Assembly: GCF_014642175.1 (NCBI RefSeq)
Contig: NZ_BMIL01000005.1
Coordinates: forward strand, 62,001-126,000
Direction of reading: 5' to 3'
Length of the DNA stretch: 64,000 nucleotides
Source: Pedobacter quisquiliarum
GTDB taxonomy: Bacteria; Bacteroidota; Bacteroidia; Sphingobacteriales; Sphingobacteriaceae
Shown here: positions 41,611-50,438 of the stretch, in pieces
Numbering within the stretch: the stretch's first letter is position 1
How the letters are laid out: the number at the start of each line of letters is the position of its first letter
Notes under the pieces: generated by a model
Seen by the model: the letters and a program-made list of their open reading frames with translations, nothing else
What the model was told of the DNA's origin: nothing
Database searches by the model: none
Translations under genes and position numbers: made by a program

Positions 41611-43512
41611 ATGATCATAAATTTAGTTTGGCTGGTTCCACTGATTCCTTTTCTGGGTTTCATCATTAATGGCTTAGGCAGAAATACCCTATCAAAAAAT
41701 ACGGTGGCATTTATCGGCAGTACAGCGGTATTTGCATCCTTTGTGCTAAGTGTCGCCATTTTCATGGCACTTGGCAATGACACCCATAAATCCCATGAAG
41801 TTTTTCTGTTTGACTGGATAAGGGCTGGGCAGCTGAACATTCCACTATCCTTTCTGGTAGATCCACTGAGTAGCATTATGCTGCTGATCATCACAGGGGT
41901 GGGATTTCTGATTCATGTTTACTCCGCCGGCTACATGCATGATGACGATGGTTTTGGTAAGTTTTTCAGCTACCTGAACCTGTTTATCTTCTTCATGTTG
42001 CTACTGGTACTGGGTTCCAACTACATCGTCATGTTCATCGGATGGGAAGGCGTGGGGCTATGTTCGTATCTGCTTATCGGCTTTTGGTACAGCAACAACA
42101 ACTATGCTTCAGCGGCAAAAAAGGCCTTTGTCATGAACCGTATCGGTGATTTAGGCTTCCTGATTGCCGTTTTCCTGATCTTCAATACCTTCGGAAGTCT
42201 GGAGTTTAAAGAAATTTTCCCAAAAGCTGCCGGACTGATCTCTTCGGGCGACAGTACAATTATCCTGATCACATTATGCCTGTTTATCGGTGCTTGCGGT
42301 AAGTCAGCGCAGTTACCACTATTTACCTGGCTGCCGGATGCGATGGCAGGACCGACGCCCGTTTCTGCATTGATCCACGCAGCGACCATGGTTACCGCTG
42401 GTGTTTATATGATTGCACGCTCAAATGTGCTATTTGAACTTGCGCCGGTAATTCAGCATCTAATTGCAATCATCGGTCTAGCCACGGCGCTTCTGGGTGC
42501 TTTGATCGCACTAACGCAAACAGACATCAAGAAAGTACTTGCTTACTCTACGGTGTCCCAACTTGGATATATGTTCCTTGGTTTGGGTGTTGGCGCCTAC
42601 GACGGCGCATTCTTTCACGTCATCACACATGCTTTCTTTAAGGCATTACTATTTTTAGGTGCGGGTTCGGTGATTCATGCCATGCACCATGCGCAGGATA
42701 TGCGTATCATGGGTGGCTTGCGCAAGAAATTGCCGATTACGTATCGGACAATGCTGATCGGTACGATCGCCATCGCAGGATTGCCACCTTTTTCAGGCTT
42801 TTTCTCTAAAGATGAAATCCTTGCACACGTCTACGAGCAAAACAAAATTATGTGGGCCATCGGGGTATTTACCGCCTTCCTAACCGCATTTTACATGTTT
42901 AGAATGCTGTTCCTGACTTTCTATGGAACATACCGAGGCACTACACACCATGCGGAAGATCACATACATGAATCTCCAAAATCGATGACCATACCATTGA
43001 TCGTGCTGGCTGTACTTTCTGCCATCGGCGGAATCATTGGTATACCACACAGTTTAGGTGGTCACCACTGGCTATCTGAATGGTTGTCGCCAGTAATCAC
43101 CCACCATGCTGCAGCGCCAGATCACGCTACAGAATACATGTTAATGGGCATCACCGTAGTGGGTGTACTCATCTCCATCGGCATCGCCTATAACAGATAC
43201 ATAGGCAAAGCACATGTTCCTGCTGACGAAAATGCAGAACGCAGTAGCCTGGTTGGATTATCTTACAACAAATTTTACATAGACGAACTTTATGATGCCA
43301 TCATCAGAAAGCCACTGGATGCCATGTCCGGGTTCTTCTACCGCATCATGGATACCAAAATTATTGACGGAATTGTGAATGGCCTGGGCTGGGGAACCAA
43401 CGAAGCGAGTAAAAGCCTCCGATTGATTCAGACCGGTAACGTCGGATTCTATATTTTCATGATGGTTGTCGGCATCATCTCTATGTTATTGTATACTTAT
43501 TTATCCATCTAG
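41611..43512 (+). CDS. nuoL: NADH-quinone oxidoreductase subunit L
   Basis: 633 aa antiporter-like subunit with about 16 membrane helices. It shows GWEGVGLCSYLLIGFWY, the proton-path GKSAQLPLFTWLPDAMAGPTPVSALIHAATMVTAGVY (Lys and His), and the long C-terminal lateral helix region. It is the distal proton pump of the membrane arm. Confidence 0.96.
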   Translation: MIINLVWLVPLIPFLGFIINGLGRNTLSKNTVAFIGSTAVFASFVLSVAIFMALGNDTHKSHEVFLFDWIRAGQLNIPLSFLVDPLSSIMLLIITGVGFLIHVYSAGYMHDDDGFGKFFSYLNLFIFFMLLLVLGSNYIVMFIGWEGVGLCSYLLIGFWYSNNNYASAAKKAFVMNRIGDLGFLIAVFLIFNTFGSLEFKEIFPKAAGLISSGDSTIILITLCLFIGACGKSAQLPLFTWLPDAMAGPTPVSALIHAATMVTAGVYMIARSNVLFELAPVIQHLIAIIGLATALLGALIALTQTDIKKVLAYSTVSQLGYMFLGLGVGAYDGAFFHVITHAFFKALLFLGAGSVIHAMHHAQDMRIMGGLRKKLPITYRTMLIGTIAIAGLPPFSGFFSKDEILAHVYEQNKIMWAIGVFTAFLTAFYMFRMLFLTFYGTYRGTTHHAEDHIHESPKSMTIPLIVLAVLSAIGGIIGIPHSLGGHHWLSEWLSPVITHHAAAPDHATEYMLMGITVVGVLISIGIAYNRYIGKAHVPADENAERSSLVGLSYNKFYIDELYDAIIRKPLDAMSGFFYRIMDTKIIDGIVNGLGWGTNEASKSLRLIQTGNVGFYIFMMVVGIISMLLYTYLSI

Positions 43513-43532
43513 AAGATCGTTCAGAAAACATA

Positions 43533-44999
43533 ATGGAACAACTCTTATTAATACTTCTTTTCTTTCCGCTGGTTAGTGCAATTGTTACCGCATGCTCCGG
43601 CAGTGCTGCAAAGCCTGTCGCGCTAATTTCCTCGCTGGTGTCTCTTGGCATTGCTGCCGTATTGGTCCTGAATTTCATACCCGACGCCAGTTTACAGTTT
43701 GGCATCAACTATCCATGGATCACCGCACTGGGTATTAGCTTTAAGGCAGGTGTGGATGGACTAAGTATCATTCCGATATTGTTAACCAACCTGTTGATTC
43801 CGATCATCATTCTGACAACCTTTAAGTCAGGTCACAAGAATGAACCTGCATTTCTAGCCTTGATGTTATTTATGCAAACGGGCTTATTGCTGGTATTTAC
43901 CGCGATGGACGCTTTTCTGTTCTATATCGGCTGGGAAGCAGCCTTGATCCCGATCTACTTCATCTGCGCCATCTGGGGCGGTAAAGACCGGATCCGTGTA
44001 AACATGAAGTTCTTTGTTTACACCGTCGGTGGATCGTTATTCATGCTCCTGGGCATCATTTACCTGTACCTGCAGAACCCGGCACAGAACTTTGACATTC
44101 AGGCGTTCTATAATCTAGACCTGGATGCCGCACAGCAAAGCTGGGTGTTTTGGGCCTTCTTCCTGGCCTTCGCAATCAAAATGCCGATATTTCCTTTCCA
44201 CACCTGGCAACCGGATACGTATACGGAAGCACCTGCCGCAGGTACGATGTTGCTTTCGGGCATCATGTTGAAAATGGGGATCTATGGTGTCATTAGGTGG
44301 ATCCTTCCAGTGGTGCCACTTGGATTAACGGAGTGGGGCATGACAGCTTTTATCCTTTCCATCATCGGTATTGTATATGCTTCCATCATTGCTTTCAAAC
44401 AGCAAAATGCGAAGAGACTTATCGCTTATTCATCCATCGCCCACGTCGGTCTGATTTCAGCGGGGATCTTCTCCCTGAATGCACAAGGGTTGCAAGGTGC
44501 AATGATTCAGATGTTGAGCCACGGTATCAACGTTGTTGGTTTATTCTTCATCATGGACATCATTGCCAACAGAATGAAGACGAACGACATTGCAGCGCTT
44601 GGCGGAATTGCCAAAGTTGCGCCTAAGCTGGCCATCGTATTCCTGATCATTGTACTTGGAACAGTGGCGCTACCGGGAACAAATGGCTTTATCGGTGAAT
44701 TCCTGCTGTTAATGGGTGTCTACCAGGTGAACATCTGGGCAGCGGTTTTCGCAGGACTTACCATCATCTTTGGTGCGGTTTATATGTTCAGAACTTACCA
44801 GGGCATCATGCTGGGCAAAACCAACGACCTTACACTTACTTTCCGCGACATACAGGGTTCAGAACAAGTTGTACTTTACATCATATGTGCCTTAATTATT
44901 GTCATAGGGGTTTACCCTAAGCCTGTACTTCATCTATCTGAAGCAGCAGTTCAACAATTATTGGAGCAGGTAAATCAAAAATTAATTTCTGTAAAATAG
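43533..44999 (+). CDS. nuoM: NADH-quinone oxidoreductase subunit M
   Basis: 488 aa, about 14 membrane helices. YIGWEAALIPIYFICAIWGGKDR, AIKMPIFPFHTWQPDTYTEAPAAGTMLLSGIMLKMGIYG and the Lys of QQNAKRLIAYSSIAH are the conserved antiporter motifs. It lies 20 bp after nuoL. Confidence 0.96.
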   Translation: MEQLLLILLFFPLVSAIVTACSGSAAKPVALISSLVSLGIAAVLVLNFIPDASLQFGINYPWITALGISFKAGVDGLSIIPILLTNLLIPIIILTTFKSGHKNEPAFLALMLFMQTGLLLVFTAMDAFLFYIGWEAALIPIYFICAIWGGKDRIRVNMKFFVYTVGGSLFMLLGIIYLYLQNPAQNFDIQAFYNLDLDAAQQSWVFWAFFLAFAIKMPIFPFHTWQPDTYTEAPAAGTMLLSGIMLKMGIYGVIRWILPVVPLGLTEWGMTAFILSIIGIVYASIIAFKQQNAKRLIAYSSIAHVGLISAGIFSLNAQGLQGAMIQMLSHGINVVGLFFIMDIIANRMKTNDIAALGGIAKVAPKLAIVFLIIVLGTVALPGTNGFIGEFLLLMGVYQVNIWAAVFAGLTIIFGAVYMFRTYQGIMLGKTNDLTLTFRDIQGSEQVVLYIICALIIVIGVYPKPVLHLSEAAVQQLLEQVNQKLISVK

Positions 45000-45002
45000 A
45001 CC

Positions 45003-46376
45003 ATGAATATCATCATAACAATTACCGTAACCGCATTAGTCGTTCTTTATGCAGGCTTGTTTAAAGCGAAGAAAGCGTTATTGCCACTTACTCTACTTGG
45101 TTTATTTACAGCATTGGGATTTGTTGTTACCTCTTGGGACACCAACCATGTGTACTATAACATGATGCAGATGGACAATTTCGGACTTGCATTTTCTGGT
45201 TTGTGCATCTCCGGATCTATCCTGGTTTTCCTGCTAACGCAGAATTACTTTGCGGAACACAGCGAAAACATAGCGGAATACTTTACGCTCATGTTGTTCT
45301 CCCTCGCCGGCATGATCATCATGGTGTCTTACAAAAACATGTCTATGCTGTTTATCGGTATCGAGATCATGTCCGTAGCACTTTACATCCTTGCCGGTAT
45401 CCGCAAAACGAACTTTGGCTCCAATGAGGCTTCATTGAAGTATTTTCTAATGGGTGCCTTTTCTACCGGTTTCCTATTGTTCGGTATAGCGCTGATTTAT
45501 GGCGCAACAGGTTCATTTGACCTGGATGTCATTAATGAATACCTGATCAGCAACTACAAGACGGTTTCACCTTTGTTCTATCCAGGTTTAATCCTGATGA
45601 TGATTGGCTTAAGCTTTAAAGTAGGGGCAGTGCCTTTCCACTTCTGGGTGCCCGATGTCTATGAAGGTTCACCAAGCCTGATTATGGCATTCATGTCGAC
45701 CGTCGTAAAGACCGCTGGCTTCGCCGCTTTCTTAAGACTTTTCTCCGGAACCTTCGCGCCGTTACATGACTTCTGGTTGCCACCATTGATGGTGATTGTA
45801 TGTCTAACCCTCTTCATTGGAAACGTGACAGCACTGTTCCAAAAGAGCTTCAAGCGTATGCTTGCATATTCCAGCATCTCCCATGCCGGATATCTCTTAT
45901 TCTCCCTAGTAACCATAAGCTCCAGAAGCACAAATGATGTGCTGTTTTATGCGTCAGCTTACACCTTTGCCAACATCATTGCTTTTGCGGCGATGATCAT
46001 GGTTAAACAGCGAACCGGTGCAGATACTTTCGAAGCCTTCAATGGGCTGGGTAATAAGAATCCTTTTCTGGCCTTTACAGTTACCGTTGCAATGTTATCT
46101 CTAGCCGGTATACCACTAACTGCAGGTTTCATTGGAAAATACGTGATGTTCCTCAATGTGATGGATCGTTATCAGATCTACCTGGTTGCATTTGCAATCC
46201 TGAATGCACTCGTTGGTTTCTACTATTACTTCAGGGTTATCGCGGCCATGTACTTCAAGGAAGGGTCGGAACTACAACTGGTTATCCCATTGCAATACAA
46301 GATTGTATTGGTGTTTTCGGTCGTGATTACGGTCTTCCTGGGCGTGTATCCATCTTTTATTTTAAACTTGATATAA
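45003..46376 (+). CDS. nuoN: NADH-quinone oxidoreductase subunit N
   Basis: 457 aa, about 14 membrane helices. ASLKYFLMGAFSTGFLLFGIALIYG, GLSFKVGAVPFHFWVPDVYEGSP and FKRMLAYSSISHAGYLL are the NuoN motifs. Last of the 14 complex I genes, 3 bp after nuoM. A weak hairpin (CTACA/TGTAG, about 46383-46402) follows but is not a convincing terminator. Confidence 0.96.
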   Translation: MNIIITITVTALVVLYAGLFKAKKALLPLTLLGLFTALGFVVTSWDTNHVYYNMMQMDNFGLAFSGLCISGSILVFLLTQNYFAEHSENIAEYFTLMLFSLAGMIIMVSYKNMSMLFIGIEIMSVALYILAGIRKTNFGSNEASLKYFLMGAFSTGFLLFGIALIYGATGSFDLDVINEYLISNYKTVSPLFYPGLILMMIGLSFKVGAVPFHFWVPDVYEGSPSLIMAFMSTVVKTAGFAAFLRLFSGTFAPLHDFWLPPLMVIVCLTLFIGNVTALFQKSFKRMLAYSSISHAGYLLFSLVTISSRSTNDVLFYASAYTFANIIAFAAMIMVKQRTGADTFEAFNGLGNKNPFLAFTVTVAMLSLAGIPLTAGFIGKYVMFLNVMDRYQIYLVAFAILNALVGFYYYFRVIAAMYFKEGSELQLVIPLQYKIVLVFSVVITVFLGVYPSFILNLI

Positions 46377-46421
46377 TCCGTTCTACAGATTATTATTTGT
46401 AGTTTTACGAAGAATAGAACT

Positions 46422-47063
46422 ATGCAAGATTTTTGGAACTATCTACACCACCTCGTCGATCCTGAAAAATTACTTAGAGAAGGTGGTTTCTATGTAGTGG
46501 TGTTCGTGATCTTTGCTGAAACAGGACTCTTCTTTGGGTTCTTCCTTCCAGGAGACTATCTACTCTTCCTTGCCGGGATGTTTGTCGCAACCGGAAAACT
46601 CGATGTCAACATTTATGTCCTTATCGCCGGCCTTATGGCAGCCGCAATTTCAGGTAATTTTACGGGTTATTGGTTCGGCCGCAAAACAGGTCCGGTGCTT
46701 TACCAACGTAAAGATTCCTTCTTCTTCAAGAAGCGTTTCCTGAAAGCCGCAGAGGCCTACTACAACAAACAAGGTGCCTTTGCACTGATTATGGGCAGGT
46801 TTGTGCCCATTGTAAGAACCTTCGCCCCAATTATCGCTGGGGTGGTTAAACTCGACTTCCGAAAATTCGCGCTTTATAACATATTAGGTGCGATATTATG
46901 GATTGCTTCCTTAACTTTGCTCGGCTATTTTTTAGGCAAGAAATTTGAGAGGGAAATAAATCAATATTTACTATATATAATCTTAGGCTTCATCGTTATC
47001 ACGACAATACCCGTAATCATTGCATTCTTGAGAAAAAGGTCTGCGTCGAACAATGAAGATTAA
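46422..47063 (+). CDS. DedA-family membrane protein
   Basis: 213 aa with about five to six hydrophobic segments. [20 protein letters not shown] and [25 protein letters not shown] are the DedA (SNARE-associated) signatures; the acidic and Arg residues in these motifs are required in E. coli YqjA/YghB. Members act as lipid scramblases or undecaprenyl-phosphate flippases. It starts 45 bp after nuoN and precedes ppa by 20 bp. Confidence 0.93.
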   Translation: MQDFWNYLHHLVDPEKLLREGGFYVVVFVIFAETGLFFGFFLPGDYLLFLAGMFVATGKLDVNIYVLIAGLMAAAISGNFTGYWFGRKTGPVLYQRKDSFFFKKRFLKAAEAYYNKQGAFALIMGRFVPIVRTFAPIIAGVVKLDFRKFALYNILGAILWIASLTLLGYFLGKKFEREINQYLLYIILGFIVITTIPVIIAFLRKRSASNNED

Positions 47064-47083
47064 AAAACTTTCTAAATCAAAAA

Positions 47084-47635
47084 ATGAATAAAGACGATCA
47101 CCATCCGTGGCATCAGGTATCACCAGGCGAGAAGCTGCCTGAATGTGTTAACGCAATCATTGAAATTCCAAAAGGATCTAAAGCGAAATACGAAATCGAT
47201 AAAGATTCTAATCTAATCAAACTTGACAGGGTATTATTCTCTTCCGTAATGTATCCTGCAAATTACGGGTTTATTCCACAGACCTTCTGTGATGATAATG
47301 ACCCACTAGACATCCTTGTATTATGTTCTGTTGATGTTTATCCATTGTCTATTGTTGAGGCTAAAGTAATCGGTGTTATGCACATGGTTGATAATGGCGA
47401 ACAAGATGATAAAATCATCGCAGTAGCAAAAAATGATATGTCTGTAAACTACATCAATGACATTGATGAGTTGCCGCCACATACCATGAAGGAAATTGTA
47501 AGATTCTTCCAGGATTACAAAGCACTGGAAGGTAAAGATGTTGCCATCGAGCAATTGCTTGGCAGAGAGTACGCATTTAAAGTTATTAAAGAAAGTCTGG
47601 AACTGTACGATACCACCTATAGAAACAAATCTTAA
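47084..47635 (+). CDS. ppa: Inorganic pyrophosphatase, family I
   Basis: 183 aa soluble enzyme hydrolysing pyrophosphate to phosphate. [40 protein letters not shown] (the Asp cluster binding Mg2+) and the [26 protein letters not shown] segment match family I. It starts 20 bp after the DedA gene and shares its last base with the next gene. Confidence 0.96.
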   Translation: MNKDDHHPWHQVSPGEKLPECVNAIIEIPKGSKAKYEIDKDSNLIKLDRVLFSSVMYPANYGFIPQTFCDDNDPLDILVLCSVDVYPLSIVEAKVIGVMHMVDNGEQDDKIIAVAKNDMSVNYINDIDELPPHTMKEIVRFFQDYKALEGKDVAIEQLLGREYAFKVIKESLELYDTTYRNKS

Positions 47636-48960
47636 TGGGATTTCAGATATTTTTAACGTTTTTCTTAGTCGTCCTTAACGGCTTTTTCGTTGCAGCAGAG
47701 TTTGCAATCGTTAAAGTCAGAGCGTCGCAAATAGAAATACAAGCTAAATCGGGTAGTCGCGTAGCAAATATTGCTAAGCACATTACCTTACATTTAGACG
47801 GATACCTAGCTGCAACACAGCTAGGTATTACTTTAGCTTCCCTGGGCTTAGGTTGGGTAGGGGAATCTGTAATGGAGCATATCCTTCACAACCTGCTTGC
47901 CTCTTTCGGTTCATCACCGGAATTCGTAGAATCATTCTCGAAAACAGCTTCACCAATCATTGCCTTCTCTGTAATTACAGTAATGCACATTGTTTTCGGT
48001 GAGCTTGCACCTAAATCACTGGCGATACAACGTCCGGTACAAACCACGCTATTCATTGCTTTTCCACTTCAGGTATTTTACATCGTTTTCAGACCTTTCA
48101 TCTGGCTGCTGAATGGATTTGCAAACATCATCCTAAAAGTATTCGGAATCAACAATGTTGGTGCCCATGAAACCATTCACAGTACAGAGGAATTGTACTA
48201 CCTGCTTGATCAGGGCCGCGAAAGTGGCGCCCTCGATAACAACGAGCATGAGCTGATTAAGAATGTTTTCGACTTCAACGAACGTGTTGTTAAGAACATT
48301 ATGGTACCCAGAACCAAAATATCTGGTTTTGAACTGAACACAACTAAAGAAGAGGTGATCAACATGATCATTTCTGAAGGATATTCCCGTTTCCCGGTAT
48401 ATGATGATATCATTGACAAAATTGTCGGTATCATCCACGCTAAAGATGTTTTACCACTACTCGCATCTCATAAGGAGTGGAAGCTGAGCGACATCATTAG
48501 AAAGCCTTATTTCGTGCCTGAGACCAAGAAGATTAATGATCTGCTAAGCGAACTCCAGCAAAAACGTATTCAAATCGCCATCGTCATCGATGAGTTCGGC
48601 GGAACGGCTGGTATGGTTACCCTTGAAGACATCGTAGAAGAAATCGTTGGAGAAATCCAGGATGAGTACGATGAGGAAAAACCAACCGTGGAGAAGATTT
48701 CCGACACGGAATTTATCATCAACGCTTATGCGACCGTTTACGACGTAAACGAATACCTTCCACACGACCTGCCGGAAGATGAAGATTATGACACCATTGG
48801 TGGACTAATCTCCCATACTTTCGGTCGTTTTCCAGAAGTGGGTGAAAGCGAAGAGTGTTATGGCTACCTTTTTACCGTTCTGAAAAAGACGGAACAGAAC
48901 GTGGAAACCATTAAACTTGAACTTGTAATCAACAAGGACGACGCGGTAGATTTGCACTAA
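47635..48960 (+). CDS. Hemolysin/CorC-type (CNNM domain) transporter
   Basis: 441 aa. An N-terminal CNNM/DUF21 membrane domain (about 1-190, about four helices; GFFVAAEFAIVKVRASQIE) is followed by a CBS pair (about 215-335; VPRTKISGF, GYSRFPVYDDIIDKIVGIIHAKDVL, IAIVIDEFGGTAGMVTLEDIVEEIVGEIQDEYD) and a CorC_HlyC domain (about 350-435). Relatives transport or sense Mg2+ or other divalent ions. The start overlaps the ppa stop (TAATG), so coupling to pyrophosphatase, an Mg-dependent enzyme, is plausible. Confidence 0.93.
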   Translation: MGFQIFLTFFLVVLNGFFVAAEFAIVKVRASQIEIQAKSGSRVANIAKHITLHLDGYLAATQLGITLASLGLGWVGESVMEHILHNLLASFGSSPEFVESFSKTASPIIAFSVITVMHIVFGELAPKSLAIQRPVQTTLFIAFPLQVFYIVFRPFIWLLNGFANIILKVFGINNVGAHETIHSTEELYYLLDQGRESGALDNNEHELIKNVFDFNERVVKNIMVPRTKISGFELNTTKEEVINMIISEGYSRFPVYDDIIDKIVGIIHAKDVLPLLASHKEWKLSDIIRKPYFVPETKKINDLLSELQQKRIQIAIVIDEFGGTAGMVTLEDIVEEIVGEIQDEYDEEKPTVEKISDTEFIINAYATVYDVNEYLPHDLPEDEDYDTIGGLISHTFGRFPEVGESEECYGYLFTVLKKTEQNVETIKLELVINKDDAVDLH

Positions 48961-48969
48961 AGATAAGCT

Positions 48970-49785
48970 ATGCATGTTTTCTATACGCCGGATCTTCAGG
49001 ATCAGGCACACTATCAACTTAACGAAGAGGAAAGTAAGCACTGTAGTAGAGTGCTTCGCCTGTCTGTAGGCGATACGGTTTTTTTGATCGACGGCCGCGG
49101 CGGCCTTTATGAAGCAGAAATAGAAACTGCGGCAAAAAAACATGTCGAACTCCGGATTACAAAAACAACGAAAGCATACCAGAAGCGCAATCATCACCTC
49201 CATATTGCCGTTGCACCAACCAAGAACATCGACCGTTTGGAGTGGTTCCTGGAGAAGGCAACAGAGATTGGTATAGATGAAATTACCCCGATTATCTGCG
49301 AGCGCTCTGAGCGCAAAGTGGTTAAAGGTGATCGCCTGGAAAAGGTAATTACCGCCGCAGTAAAGCAGTCGCTTCAGGCCTATCATCCAGTGCTTAACCC
49401 GGCAGTCACTTTTTCTGAACTGCTCGCGCAACAGACAAACGCGCAACAGACAGACCTTCACACAAGCCCTCAGCAGACAAACGCTCAGCAGAAAAATGCT
49501 CAAGAGACAAATCTTCACACAAGCCCTAACACAAGCGCTCAGAAAAGCGTCTCAAAGCTAATTGCGCACTGCATTGACGATGAACAACGCCGCTACCTAA
49601 AAGATTTGGTACAGCCCCATGGCAATTACCTCATGCTTATTGGTCCTGAGGGTGATTTTAGCCCACAGGAGATCAGTTCCGCATTGGCGGAAGGCTTCAT
49701 GCCAGTCACACTCGGAACAACACGCCTGCGTACTGAAACTGCCGCCCTAGCAGCTTGTTTTGAAATAAACTACCTTAACCGCTAA
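48970..49785 (+). CDS. rsmE: 16S rRNA (uracil-1498-N3)-methyltransferase with repetitive insertion
   Basis: 271 aa; the E. coli enzyme has 243. An N-terminal PUA-like domain (about 1-70) precedes the SPOUT domain with LHIAVAPTKNIDRLEWFLEKATEIG, LMLIGPEGDFSPQE and LGTTRLRTETAALAA, the knot that binds SAM. About residues 153-193 form a Gln/Asn/Thr-rich insertion made of repeats (two DLHTSP/NLHTSP units), with no counterpart in the family. It methylates U1498 in the ribosomal decoding region. Confidence 0.93.
   Translation: MHVFYTPDLQDQAHYQLNEEESKHCSRVLRLSVGDTVFLIDGRGGLYEAEIETAAKKHVELRITKTTKAYQKRNHHLHIAVAPTKNIDRLEWFLEKATEIGIDEITPIICERSERKVVKGDRLEKVITAAVKQSLQAYHPVLNPAVTFSELLAQQTNAQQTDLHTSPQQTNAQQKNAQETNLHTSPNTSAQKSVSKLIAHCIDDEQRRYLKDLVQPHGNYLMLIGPEGDFSPQEISSALAEGFMPVTLGTTRLRTETAALAACFEINYLNR
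49426..49548 (+). repeat. In-frame minisatellite inside rsmE
   Basis: CTTCACACAAGCCCT occurs at 49456-49470 and 49513-49527, 57 bp (19 codons) apart, with CARCAGACAAACGC-like units around it. The 41-codon insertion keeps frame. Confidence 0.8.
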
Positions 49786-49797
49786 AATGCCAGCATC

Positions 49798-50301
49798 ATG
49801 TATAAAGTAAAAGTGAATGAACACCTCAATTTTGAAGTAGAACAAGCTGATCAGACTTTCATCGTAAACGGCAATGCGGTTAAGCTGGATGAACAGGCGC
49901 TTACACATAGTAATACGACCAGCGTCATCTACCAGAACAAATCTTACAATGTAGAAGTGGTTGAGCTAAACACACCGGAGAAAACCGCAACTATAAAAGT
50001 AAACGGTAATCTTTACAACCTGCAGATGGAAGATCAGTTTGATCTACTGTTAAAACAACTCGGCATGGATGCAGCGGTAAGTACTAAAATCCGCGAAATT
50101 AAAGCCCCAATGCCTGGCCTGGTATTGAAGATCATGGTAGAGGAGGGGGCAACGGTTCAGAAAGGCGATAACCTTTTGGTCCTGGAAGCCATGAAAATGG
50201 AGAACATTCTTAAATCCACCACCGACGGCATCATCAAGAAGATCAATGTCACACAAGGCGATAAGATCGAAAAGAACACCGTGTTGCTGCAATTCCAATA
50301 G
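49798..50301 (+). CDS. Biotin carboxyl carrier protein of an acyl-CoA carboxylase
   Basis: 167 aa. The C-terminal biotinyl domain (about 98-167) has PMPGLVLKIMVEEGATVQKGDNLLVLEAMKMEN, with the EAMKM Lys as biotin site. The N-terminal 95 residues are a beta-rich extension seen in stand-alone carriers of propionyl- or acetyl-CoA carboxylases. The carboxylase subunits are not in the window. It ends before a very strong bidirectional terminator. Confidence 0.9.
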   Translation: MYKVKVNEHLNFEVEQADQTFIVNGNAVKLDEQALTHSNTTSVIYQNKSYNVEVVELNTPEKTATIKVNGNLYNLQMEDQFDLLLKQLGMDAAVSTKIREIKAPMPGLVLKIMVEEGATVQKGDNLLVLEAMKMENILKSTTDGIIKKINVTQGDKIEKNTVLLQFQ

Positions 50302-50380
50302 GGATCAGCAGGCAACCAAAATACGCTAGTAAAACCCAGCAGGGGCTATTAAAACAAAGGCTACAGCACAAGATATTTAT

Positions 50381-50418
50381 AAACAGAAAAAGGCGCCCAT
50401 AAGGCGCCTTTTCTGTTT
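50381..50418. terminator. Strong bidirectional terminator
   Basis: AAACAGAAAA-A-GGCGCC pairs with GGCGCC-TTTTCTGTTT (16 bp, one bulged A), loop CATAA. It separates the biotin carrier gene from convergent gldJ. Confidence 0.92.
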
Positions 50419-50438
50419 CTACACGGCTACGCCGCTGA

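Noticed and set aside
46383..46410. Terminator after nuoN
   Set aside because: The stem is only 5 bp and the T-run short; not reported as a feature.
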